The translations under genes and the position numbers were made by a program. Below, piece by piece: positions 52,384 to 60,316 of a DNA stretch of 64,000 nt; position 1 is the first letter of the stretch, and each line of letters starts with the position of its first letter. The notes beneath the pieces are model-generated. The model did no database searches. It was not told the origin of the DNA and worked only from the letters and a program-made list of their open reading frames with translations. The stretch comes from Adlercreutzia mucosicola DSM 19490 (GTDB taxonomy: Bacteria > Actinomycetota > Coriobacteriia > Coriobacteriales > Eggerthellaceae), in assembly GCF_000422625.1 (NCBI RefSeq), contig NZ_AUGK01000006.1, positions 117,540 to 181,539 of the forward strand, written 5' to 3'.

Positions 52384-53641
52384 CCTGGCTGTGCTCATTG
52401 CGGGGCGCCGGGCCGGAACGATTCGGCAAGCCTATGACGGTGCGCTCTCCTTCTCCTATGAAGGCAGCTACGATGCCGTCCCGCTTTCCCTGTCGATGCC
52501 GATCGATGGCGCAGCGTTTGGCGATAGGGTGGTGCGCCCCTTTCTGTTCGGCCTCTTGCCCGACAGCTACGATGTCAGGAGAAGTTTGGGACATGAGTAT
52601 GGGGTTTCTCCTGACAATCCGTTTGCGCTGCTCGCCCGCATTGGGCTTGACTGCCCCGGCGCGGTGCAGCTCTGCGGGGAGGATGCGGTCGATGATCTGC
52701 TCGAGCGCCAGGAGACGCTTGCGGCGATGACGGACCATGAGGTCGCTCTCCGCCTCAAGCAAGGACGCGGCAATGGGGCCGCTCGGTGGGAAACCGATAA
52801 CGAGCGCTGGTCCCTCGGCGGTCAGCAAGCGAAGTTCGCCTTGCGTCGCGAAGGCGACGGGTGGTACAGCTGCGAGGGGGCGGCTGCCACGACCCATATC
52901 TTCAAGCCGGGCATCTCGGACTTGAAGTTGAGCGCACTCAACGAGTATGTGTGCCTGAAGCTGGCGGCGGTATGCGGCATTCCGGCGGAGCAAGTCGATT
53001 ACCTGGTGTTCGAAGACGAGCCGGCCATCGTCGCTGCGCGCTATGATCGGGTGCGCGATGACGCGGGCCGGGTGCGGCGTCTGCACCAGGAGGATTTCTG
53101 CCAGGTTCTGAGTGTGCTCCCGGAACGCAAGTATCCTGAGGAGGGCGGCCCCGGCGCTCGCGATATCGTTGGAGTATGCAGTCGAACGGGCTCTGCTGCG
53201 GCCAACATCTCCCAGTTCATGGCCATGCTTTTCTTCAACTACCTTATTGGTGCGCCTGATGCCCATGCTAAGAATTACTCGCTGCTCCATGGACGAGACG
53301 TCTCGTATCTGGCTCCGCTCTACGATGTGGCATCGCTTTTGCCCTATGCCGAGCGTCCCTTCGACATCAAGCTGGCCATGGGCGTGGCGGGGGAGAACCG
53401 CGTGGGCCGCTTGAGCGCGCGGCGGCTGGGCAAGTTCGCCGATGCCAACGGGCTGGGGGAATACGGCTTGACGGGCGACGTGCTGGCGGAGCGGCTGGCG
53501 GTCTTGGCGGGGAAGGTGCCCGCGACGCTTGAGGCGGTGCTGGTCGAGAACGGGAAGCTTTCAGGCGTTGACGAGCTGGGAAGTCGCTTGTTGCCTTTGG
53601 TGGCGGAGCTCTGCGAGCGCTCGGCGGCACGGCTGGGCTAG
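52367..53641 (+). CDS. hipA: HipA-like Ser/Thr kinase toxin
   Basis: 424 residues from GTG 52367 (GGAGA upstream), overlapping hipB by 17 bases. HipA blocks: LSFSYEG with the N-terminal domain, RPFLFGLLPD, SLGGQQAKFAL (the ATP-loop), THIFKPG, AARYDR near 220 and the catalytic NYLIGAPDAHAKNYSLL with Asp, ending in LYDVASLLPY. HipA proteins phosphorylate aminoacyl-tRNA synthetases and halt growth. Complete, with catalytic residues in place. Confidence 0.9.
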   Translation: MTIVDNLAVLIAGRRAGTIRQAYDGALSFSYEGSYDAVPLSLSMPIDGAAFGDRVVRPFLFGLLPDSYDVRRSLGHEYGVSPDNPFALLARIGLDCPGAVQLCGEDAVDDLLERQETLAAMTDHEVALRLKQGRGNGAARWETDNERWSLGGQQAKFALRREGDGWYSCEGAAATTHIFKPGISDLKLSALNEYVCLKLAAVCGIPAEQVDYLVFEDEPAIVAARYDRVRDDAGRVRRLHQEDFCQVLSVLPERKYPEEGGPGARDIVGVCSRTGSAAANISQFMAMLFFNYLIGAPDAHAKNYSLLHGRDVSYLAPLYDVASLLPYAERPFDIKLAMGVAGENRVGRLSARRLGKFADANGLGEYGLTGDVLAERLAVLAGKVPATLEAVLVENGKLSGVDELGSRLLPLVAELCERSAARLG

Positions 53642-53728
53642 GGCCTGCGCGCCGGCGATTGGGGCGCGCTGGCCGTGTGCGTGCTCGTGCTGGCAGCGGC
53701 CATCGTGCTCGCGGTGCTCGGGCTCTAG
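53642..53728 (+). pseudogene. Remnant of an ecfT 3' end behind hipA
   Basis: The first base after hipA opens a frame AGDWGALAVCVLVLAAAIVL... which matches the end of EcfT and stops after VLGL. It contains the second 65-bp repeat copy (53654-53718). No start. Confidence 0.7.
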
Positions 53729-54048
53729 CGCAGCGAGAAGTACTTGCCGAGCTTCACGCTGAGGGGGCCTTGGGTGAGCAGAAGCTTGGCGATGACGAGC
53801 AGCGCAATGCCGGCGCCCAGGGCGATGAGCAGCGCCGGCAGCCCGAAGGCGGCCGCGGCGATGGCCGCTGCGGCGACCACAACGACGATGAGCGCTCCCA
53901 GGGCCCGGTGCACCGTGCGCGAGAGGCGGTGCCAGATGGCCACGGGGAAGGGCGAGGGCGTCACCTGCCCGGTAAGCGTGCTTCCGCACAGGGCGCAGCG
54001 GTCCGCGTCCCCGGTGTAGTCGAGATGGCAGCGGTCGCAGTGCCTCAT
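53725..54048 (-). CDS. Zinc-ribbon membrane protein (DUF6320-like)
   Basis: 107 residues from ATG 54048. A zinc ribbon with two Cys pairs (CDRCHLDYTGDADRCALCG) is followed by two TM helices (about 47-65 and 68-90) and a short basic tail. Last gene of the three-gene operon with the acetyltransferase-like and esterase genes; ATGA overlap with the upstream gene. It may be the membrane anchor of the complex. Function unknown. Confidence 0.7.
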   Translation of the reverse strand: MRHCDRCHLDYTGDADRCALCGSTLTGQVTPSPFPVAIWHRLSRTVHRALGALIVVVVAAAAIAAAAFGLPALLIALGAGIALLVIAKLLLTQGPLSVKLGKYFSLR

Positions 54049-55421
54049 GGGCGGTCTCCCTTCGCGCGCTCGCCCAAGCGCCCCTGGTCGCGAGCGGGTG
54101 CCGCCACCTTGTGCTCCTGCCACGTGGCGCCGATGGCAGCGAGACGCTCTTCCAGGGCCGATTCCCGTAAGGCGGCGTCCACCTGCTCGCTGCTCTTGTT
54201 GAGGTTCGCCTGGCCATGCAAGCCCTCGGCGGCCAGCACGTCCACTAGATGCCGCGCCGCCCGCAGGCTCACGAAGCGGCTGGAGACGCCGATGCACAAA
54301 TCATTTCCGCAGGTGCACAGGATGAAGTTCAGCCCGGCCGGCGAGGTGAGCGCGCTGATGCCCTCCACGTAGGGGGTCACCGCGTCGTCCAGCTGCACGC
54401 GTCCCAGGCTGGATACGGTGCAGGTCACCTCGCGGGCGGCTCGCCAGGCGGCGAAGTCGAGGGCCGCGTTCTTTACGATGAGGGGCACCGCGCGCACGAG
54501 CGGGTTCTTCTCCAACTTCACCATGCGCATCATGCGGCGCTTGAGCGAGGCCGGCTGGGTGCCCGCGGCCAGCTGCTCCTGCACGCGGGCGGTCACCTCG
54601 GCCAGAGGCTCGTCGGCATCCCCCGGCACGTAGGTGACGTAGGCCAGTCCGAAGAAGTTGCGCAGGGTGGTGGAGCCGAAGAGCGCGCGCAGGTCCACGG
54701 GCACGTCCATGTGGATGGCGCGCTGCCGTTCGGCTCCGTGCATCTCGCGGCGCAGGGCGCAGACGACCGCCGCCACCAGGTAGCTCGTGACGGTGGCACC
54801 GCAGGCCTTGGCGGCGGCGTGCACGGCGTCGGCGGGGTAGTGCAGCTCCAGATAGGTGGGATCCATGTCGGTCTTCCAGCCCGTCAGGCGGAACACCTTC
54901 GGCTGCGCATCGGCGCCGGCGGCGGCGCGGTCGTAGTGGGCCGAGAAGCTGTCCTCGGTCTTGGCGGCCTCGGTGCTGGCGTAGGGCGCCCGGTCGACGG
55001 CAACCTTGTAGTGCGCTTCCACGTAGGCCGCGAGCAGCACCCTCACGAATTCCAAGGTGCCGCGGCCGTCCGAGATGATGTGGGACACCTCCACGTTGAT
55101 GCGCCGACGATAGTAGGTGACGCGGAAGAGCACGCTTGCGGGCCCGGTGTGCAGGCTGAAGCACACCGGCAGCGTCTCCGGCTCGACGCGGGGCGGCACG
55201 GGCGCGGGTACCAGGTAGTGCCAGAACAGGCCGTTTCTCAGACACACGTTGAAGCCGGGAAAGAGCGCCACGGCCTCATCGAGGGCCTGCTGCAGGGCGG
55301 CGGCGTCCACTTCGTCGGCCATGGTGGCGGCAATGCGGAAGACGGTCTGGGCGCCTCCGCCGGCCTGGGCTGCGTAGAACTTGCCGACGTTGTCTAGTCG
55401 GTACCAAGCAGGGGCGTCCAT
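54045..55421 (-). CDS. Condensation/alcohol acetyltransferase-like enzyme
   Basis: 458 residues from ATG 55421; the same frame stays open further upstream only as a shadow of the esterase gene. The chloramphenicol-acetyltransferase-like fold is marked by EVSHIISDGRGTLEF (HxxxDG) near 130 and HMDVPVDLRALFGS...RNFFG near 240. It could transfer acyl groups to alcohols or amines; the substrate is unknown. Its start overlaps the upstream esterase gene by 28 bases. Confidence 0.75.
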   Translation of the reverse strand: MDAPAWYRLDNVGKFYAAQAGGGAQTVFRIAATMADEVDAAALQQALDEAVALFPGFNVCLRNGLFWHYLVPAPVPPRVEPETLPVCFSLHTGPASVLFRVTYYRRRINVEVSHIISDGRGTLEFVRVLLAAYVEAHYKVAVDRAPYASTEAAKTEDSFSAHYDRAAAGADAQPKVFRLTGWKTDMDPTYLELHYPADAVHAAAKACGATVTSYLVAAVVCALRREMHGAERQRAIHMDVPVDLRALFGSTTLRNFFGLAYVTYVPGDADEPLAEVTARVQEQLAAGTQPASLKRRMMRMVKLEKNPLVRAVPLIVKNAALDFAAWRAAREVTCTVSSLGRVQLDDAVTPYVEGISALTSPAGLNFILCTCGNDLCIGVSSRFVSLRAARHLVDVLAAEGLHGQANLNKSSEQVDAALRESALEERLAAIGATWQEHKVAAPARDQGRLGERAKGDRP

Positions 55422-56410
55422 GGGAGCTTGCCTTCGGTGGGGATGGGATCGCCGTCGAGGAAGTGCGCGATGAGCCGGTAGGTGTCGCGCACGAGCGAGA
55501 GCACCGAGGGGTACAGGAAGTAGCCGTGCACGCCGTCGGTCATGCGGAAGCAGGCCACCTCGCCTCCCTCGGCATCGAGCCGGGCCGCGAAGGCCTCGCC
55601 CTCGTCGCGCAAAGGGTCGTACTCGGCAGTGATGACCAGCGTGCGGGGCATGTCGGCCAAAGACGTCGCGATGAGGGGCGCGAAGCGGGAATCGTGGAAG
55701 TCCTCGGGCGCGCGCAGGTACAGCTCGATGTAGTCCACGATGGCCTGGCGGGTGAGCAGGTAGTCCTCGCCGTTGTCGCGCACCGAGTCGAACAGGGTGC
55801 TCTCGCTGTGGTCGTTGTAGGTGAGCGGGTACAGCAGAATCTGCGTGCGGGGCGCGAAGTCGCCGCGCTCGCGGGCCAGAAGGCTCACCCCGGCCGTGAG
55901 GTTGCCGCCGGCCGAGTCGCCCATGAGCACGATGTGCTCGGGATCGGCATCGGGGATGACCTCGCCGGCGAACAGGGCCCGGGCCACGGCGTAGCAGTCC
56001 TCCAGCGGCACGGGGAAGCGGCACTCGGGGCTGCGACGGTAGTCCACGGCGATGACCCGGCGCTCCAGCTTCAGCGCCGTGCGCATGCAGGCGTCGCTGT
56101 AGAAGTCCACGTCGCCGTTGGCCCAGCCGCCGCCGTGCATATACAGGATGGTGCCGCGATGATCCTCGTTCACGTGGAGCCCCGCCTTCAGCGAGAAGTC
56201 GATGTCGAGCGGGGTGAACACGCGCAGGGGTATCTCGTAGCCGTCGGGGGCGGCCACGGTGGTCGCGTCGATGCGACAGCGCGGGTCGGCGATGGTGAGC
56301 TTGCCGGCGGCGTCTTCCACCTTGCGCTGGGCATCCCACGAGGAGGCCACGTCGGGCTGCACGAGCGTGATGGCCTTTATCACGGCCTGGACCACGGGGT
56401 TCATGGGCAT
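55394..56410 (-). CDS. Alpha/beta hydrolase (hormone-sensitive lipase/acetyl esterase type)
   Basis: 338 residues from ATG 56410, with AAAGGAGCAGCC upstream. The oxyanion motif LYMHGGGWANG lies near 105, nucleophile elbow VLMGDSAGGN near 175, Asp in EYDPLRDEG and His in GVHGYFL near 300. It hydrolyses short acyl esters. First gene of the operon esterase - acetyltransferase-like - zinc ribbon, so the three probably make or remodel one acylated product. Confidence 0.85.
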   Translation of the reverse strand: MPMNPVVQAVIKAITLVQPDVASSWDAQRKVEDAAGKLTIADPRCRIDATTVAAPDGYEIPLRVFTPLDIDFSLKAGLHVNEDHRGTILYMHGGGWANGDVDFYSDACMRTALKLERRVIAVDYRRSPECRFPVPLEDCYAVARALFAGEVIPDADPEHIVLMGDSAGGNLTAGVSLLARERGDFAPRTQILLYPLTYNDHSESTLFDSVRDNGEDYLLTRQAIVDYIELYLRAPEDFHDSRFAPLIATSLADMPRTLVITAEYDPLRDEGEAFAARLDAEGGEVACFRMTDGVHGYFLYPSVLSLVRDTYRLIAHFLDGDPIPTEGKLPWTPLLGTD

Positions 56411-56465
56411 GGCTGCTCCTTTACTCGTTGACGGTGCGTAAATGATGAGGCCCATGCTAAGCGAT

Positions 56466-56498
56466 AAGGCCTTCCGACGGCTACCGCCGGAAGGCCTT
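56466..56498. other. Hairpin in the gap between the esterase operon and the helicase genes
   Basis: AAGGCCTTCCG and CGGAAGGCCTT pair perfectly around 11 bases. A second palindrome TTCACGATGCGTGAA is at 56543-56557. No gene is seen in 56411-56836. Confidence 0.5.
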
Positions 56499-56836
56499 GG
56501 CATCAAACGGTTAACGGAGCGACACACGGCCAGTCTTTCGAGTTCACGATGCGTGAATGCGCAGGGTTCGGTATGCGCTGGTGGAGGCTGGCAGAAGACC
56601 CTGCGGCGCCTTCTGCTGGCAAACCGATGGGCGCAGGTGGGAAAGCGGGAGTCTGTGAACATCTTGTGGAGGTCGGTGTGCTGCGGCGATGCGGAGCGCG
56701 AAAGTGCCGCTAGCATAGCCTCCCCACCTTGACGTCGGTGTTTCTCACGCCTCCGACCTCTCAGGTTTCCCGAACGGGGCCGCCGCGGCCGAGCCGTTCG
56801 CATGAGACGAAACCTTGGAAGAGGAAGGAGCGGGAC

Positions 56837-58192
56837 GTGACGGCGCCCACTATGCCCCTGCGGGCCAACGACCATCACCAGGCAAACGATATCGAAGAGG
56901 CGGAGCGTGCTCATCTTGCGGCGGTGCTCGGACAGGTGCGCGCCGCCGTGGCGCGGTCCGGGGCCTTGGCCGCGCGCACCGAGGAGAGCCATCGGGAGGC
57001 CGGCGCGCAGCTGGCCGCCTCGCGCGGGGAACTTGCTCCGGAGGAGGCACACCTGTCGGCCTTCGAGCTGAACCGCCTGGACGCTCAGGCCGCCGTAGCC
57101 GCCCGCTCGCACCGGCGCTTGGAGAAGCTGCTGGCCTCCCCCTACTTCGCGCGGGTGGACTTCCTCGATGGGGATGACGCGGACGGCAGGGCGTCGGGGG
57201 CGGCTGGCCCCGGCGCGGACCCCGATGCATCGCCTGGCTCCGGCGCGGGCGGCACGGTGCCCGATGGCGGCGCCCCCGAGGTGACCTATATCGGGCGATT
57301 CGCCTTTACCTGGGAGAACAAGGCCGTCGTATCCGATTGGCGCAGCCCGGTGGCGGCGCTGTTCTACGATTTCGAGCCGGGCCCCGCGGCCTTCCAGGCG
57401 CCGGCGGGCGAGCGGCGCGGAACCCTGGTGCGCAAGCGGCAGGTCGCCGTGGAGGAGGGGCGGCTCGTCTACGCCGTCGATTCCTCGTCGAGCGTGCGCG
57501 ACGAGGTGCTGGCCCAGGCGCTTTCCCGCTCGTCGGATGCGAAGATGCACGACATCGTGGCCTCCATCCAGCGCGAGCAGAACGCCGTCATCCGCGACGA
57601 GGCGCCGGGCACGCTTGTCATCCAGGGGGTGGCGGGCTCCGGCAAGACCTCCATCGCCCTGCACCGGGTGGCCTATCTGCTCTACCGCCAGAAGGAGCGG
57701 CTCTCCTCGCAGTCGGTGGCCATCCTGTCGCCGAGCCGGGTGTTCTCCGACTACATCTCGGGCGTGCTCCCGGAGCTCGGCGAGGAGCCAGTGCGCTCGT
57801 GGAGCCTGCACGAGCTGGCGAGCCTGCTTCTGGAGGGCATCGCGAAGGTGGCGCCCGCCCGCTCGTTCGCCGACGAGGCCGACGCCGTTCGCGCCGAGCG
57901 CGCCCAGGTGAAGGGCACCGAAAAATTCGCGCAATCGCTTGCTGCGTGGCTCGACGGACAGCTGGCTGCGGGCGGGGCGCTGTTCGAGCCGCACGACCTG
58001 TCCGTCGGCGGGGATGTGGCCTGTGCCGCCTGGCTTGCCGAGCGCTTCTCGGCCTACGCGCCCGTGCCCTTCGAGGAGCGACTCGACCTCGTAGCGGGCG
58101 ACGCCCTGGAGCTTGCCCACGGCAAGACCTTCGGCCGCTACGCCCACGCGATGCCGACTCGCCGCGAGCTGCGTCGCGCCTGCTGCGCATGA
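56837..58192 (+). CDS. HelD-like helicase, N-terminal part (split gene)
   Basis: 451 residues from GTG 56837 (AAGGAG upstream). A helical N-terminal arm (about 15-90) and a secondary-channel-like region precede the UvrD-type 1A domain: VIQGVAGSGKTSIALHRVAY (Walker A) near 260 and LSPSRVFSDYISGVLPELGE. HelD-type proteins clear stalled RNA polymerase. The frame ends at TGA 58192 inside a region where helicases continue (RRELRR then out of frame); the rest follows in another frame. Removing two bases (GC) near 58175 would restore one protein of about 735 residues. Confidence 0.8.
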   Translation: MTAPTMPLRANDHHQANDIEEAERAHLAAVLGQVRAAVARSGALAARTEESHREAGAQLAASRGELAPEEAHLSAFELNRLDAQAAVAARSHRRLEKLLASPYFARVDFLDGDDADGRASGAAGPGADPDASPGSGAGGTVPDGGAPEVTYIGRFAFTWENKAVVSDWRSPVAALFYDFEPGPAAFQAPAGERRGTLVRKRQVAVEEGRLVYAVDSSSSVRDEVLAQALSRSSDAKMHDIVASIQREQNAVIRDEAPGTLVIQGVAGSGKTSIALHRVAYLLYRQKERLSSQSVAILSPSRVFSDYISGVLPELGEEPVRSWSLHELASLLLEGIAKVAPARSFADEADAVRAERAQVKGTEKFAQSLAAWLDGQLAAGGALFEPHDLSVGGDVACAAWLAERFSAYAPVPFEERLDLVAGDALELAHGKTFGRYAHAMPTRRELRRACCA

Positions 58193-59040
58193 TGCGCGCG
58201 AAGAACCCGCTTGCCCTGTACCGGCGCTTTCTGGCCGATACGGGCCGAAGCGCGCTTCTCAAGATGGCAGCGAAGGGCACGGTGGAATGGGAGGACTCCT
58301 TCCCGCTCGTGCTGTGCGCCTGGGCCTTCCGGGGCTCCGACGGCTTTGCCGCCGCCGCGCCAGTGCGCCACCTGGTGATCGACGAGATGCAGGATCTGTC
58401 GCCAGCGGCCCACGAGGCCGTCTCGCGGCTCTTCCGCTGCGACAAGACGCTGCTGGGCGACGCGAACCAGCTCGTGGACGGTCGCGTTGCCGCCCCTCCC
58501 GAGACGGTGGCGGCCCATTACCCCGGAGCCCGCGTGGTGCGCCTCATGACGAGCTACCGCTCCACCTTCGAGATTACCGAGCTGGCGCGGCGCGTGCTGC
58601 CCGTGGGCGGTCTGGTGGCGGTCGAGCGCCACGGCGAGGATCCCCGCTTCGTGCGCTGCGGGGACACCGCGGGCGTGCTGGCGGCGGTAGGTGCGGCGGT
58701 GGGGCGGTGGCGCGCGGCCGGGCGGCGCACGTTGGGTATCATCGCGAAGTCCGACTTTCTCGCCGCCCGCTACGCCGAGCTCATCGGCCGCGTCCACGAG
58801 GTCGCCCTGATCACCGACGAGACCGACACGTACCCGGGTGGCGTCGTGGTCACCTCGGTGCGCCTGGCCAAGGGCCTGGAGTTCGACGAGGCGGTGCTGC
58901 TGGACGCCGACGGCCGCCAGTACGCCACCGAGGCCGACCGCCATCTGCTGTACGTGGCCCTCACCCGCGCCATGCACGGGCTGACCATCCTCTACCGCGA
59001 CGAGCCGAGCCCGTTTCTCGGGGATGTCCCGAGGGGGTAG
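58189..59040 (+). CDS. HelD-like helicase, C-terminal part (split gene)
   Basis: 283 residues if started at ATGATG 58189, which overlaps the TGA of the first part. It holds the helicase remainder: LVIDEMQDLSPAAHEAVSRL (Walker B), LLGDANQLVDG, LMTSYRSTFEI, VVVTSVRLAKGLEFDEAVLL and LLYVALTRAMHGL (motif VI). Either one frameshifted gene, a sequencing error, or two coupled polypeptides. Confidence 0.8.
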   Translation: MMRAKNPLALYRRFLADTGRSALLKMAAKGTVEWEDSFPLVLCAWAFRGSDGFAAAAPVRHLVIDEMQDLSPAAHEAVSRLFRCDKTLLGDANQLVDGRVAAPPETVAAHYPGARVVRLMTSYRSTFEITELARRVLPVGGLVAVERHGEDPRFVRCGDTAGVLAAVGAAVGRWRAAGRRTLGIIAKSDFLAARYAELIGRVHEVALITDETDTYPGGVVVTSVRLAKGLEFDEAVLLDADGRQYATEADRHLLYVALTRAMHGLTILYRDEPSPFLGDVPRG

Positions 59041-59073
59041 CGCCGGCCTGCGCCTCGGGCGAGCGCGGCGGCC

Positions 59074-59505
59074 CTATTCCCCGCGCTTCTCGCGGTAGCG
59101 GGCCAGGGCGGCGTCGAAGCTGCCGACGGTGCGGCGGTAGTGCAGGGTGTAGCCGACGGTGATGGCGCCCAGGGTGACCAGGTAGATGACGGCGAAGGTG
59201 ATCCAGGCTCCCAGGTTGTCAACGGGAAACCAGCCGCCCGCGGCCGCGCAGAGGGCGAGCACGGGCAGGGCCGTGATGCCGAAGCCCGCGATGCGCGCCG
59301 GGTAGCTCGGGCGGGTGAGCAGGGCCTCGGTGAACCAGAGCACCTGGAGCAGAGTGAGGGCGGCGCAGGCGGCGAGCAGCGACAGCGTGATGACGATGCC
59401 CTCGACCGGGCCGGCGAAGGCAAGGCCGGCGACGCACCACAGGGCCATGGCGGCGGTGAAGATCACGCAGGTGCGCGTGAAGGCGCTCTTTGCAAGGGAG
59501 TTCAT
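59074..59505 (-). CDS. Four-TM membrane protein (DUF3021-like)
   Basis: 143 residues; GAAAGGAAACCCC precedes the ATG. Four hydrophobic helices (about 12-32, 37-57, 70-92, 98-120) and a charged tail. The layout matches DUF3021 proteins that pair with LytTR regulators; that regulator lies 84 bases upstream on the same strand. Confidence 0.75.
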   Translation of the reverse strand: MNSLAKSAFTRTCVIFTAAMALWCVAGLAFAGPVEGIVITLSLLAACAALTLLQVLWFTEALLTRPSYPARIAGFGITALPVLALCAAAGGWFPVDNLGAWITFAVIYLVTLGAITVGYTLHYRRTVGSFDAALARYREKRGE

Positions 59506-59589
59506 GGGGTTTCCTTTCTCGAGGTCGCGCCGAGGACGCGACGGGGGGGTAACGTGAAGCGGGTCGACGGGTTCGGGTCGCGCCGCCCG

Positions 59590-60027
59590 TCACAGTCCGA
59601 TCTTCTTCTTGATGGCCGGAGCGTATTGGCGCGAGGCGATGACCGATTCGCCGTTGGACAGCACTAGCTCCAGTCGGGCGTTCAGATAGGGGCGCAGGGC
59701 CCGCACGTGATCGAAGTTCACGAGCAGCGACTTCGATGCTCGCACGAACTCGGTGCCGGCGAGCTGGTCTTCCAGCCCGTAGAGTCGCAGGGGGCTCTCC
59801 AGCACCCGGTTGCGCCCGTAGAGGAAGGTGCGTCCGTCCACGGTTTCGGCGTAGAGCACCTCGGCAGCCTCTACGATGAAGGTGCTGCCATCGGCGGTGC
59901 CGACCAACCGACGATCGTCGGCGTTGGCGGTGGCCACAATAGCCCGCACGCGCCTGTCGATGACCGGGCAGCGGATATCCACCTCCACTTCAGCCAGGTC
60001 GCGCCTCTCTTCCAAAGTGAGTTTCAC
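59590..60027 (-). CDS. LytTR DNA-binding regulator
   Basis: 145 residues from GTG 60027, which follows AAAGGAGAACC. A 45-residue helical start precedes the LytTR domain (about 48-145): EAAEVLYAETVDGRTFLYGR, ESPLRLYGLEDQLAGTEFVR, and FVRASKSLLVNFDHVRALRPY, the conserved LytTR sequence. There is no receiver domain, so it may be controlled by the membrane protein encoded next. Confidence 0.88.
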   Translation of the reverse strand: MKLTLEERRDLAEVEVDIRCPVIDRRVRAIVATANADDRRLVGTADGSTFIVEAAEVLYAETVDGRTFLYGRNRVLESPLRLYGLEDQLAGTEFVRASKSLLVNFDHVRALRPYLNARLELVLSNGESVIASRQYAPAIKKKIGL

Positions 60028-60207
60028 CGGTTCTCCTTTCCGTTCGCTCGACGGTGCCAGTGTGCCCCCGCGAGGCGTTTCGCGCAAGGCCGCCGGAAGC
60101 CACTTGCACGAGCGGGGCCGTGTCTTGCAACGAAGGGCGGATGAGGGTGCTGTGGGCGCAAGGGGGCGTTCCGGCCGCAAGAAGGGGGTGGGGGTGACGA
60201 AAAAGGC

Positions 60208-60250
60208 GGCCGGCCCAGGTTCCGTGTGGGAGCGGGAACCTGGGCCGGCC
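60208..60250 (-). terminator. Terminator of the C69 peptidase gene
   Basis: GGCCGGCCCAGGTTCC (60208-60223) and GGAACCTGGGCCGGCC (60235-60250) form a perfect 16-bp stem, followed on the minus strand by CGCCTTTTTC. Confidence 0.85.
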
Positions 60251-60316
60251 TCGGGGATGCGTGCGGGTCGCGCGGTGGCGGGCCGGGGCGGCCTTGAAGT
60301 GCCCCGGCGCCTTGAC

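Noticed and set aside
58170-58194. Programmed ribosomal frameshift in the helicase
   Set aside because: No slippery heptamer or downstream structure is apparent; an indel or coupled restart explains the site more simply.
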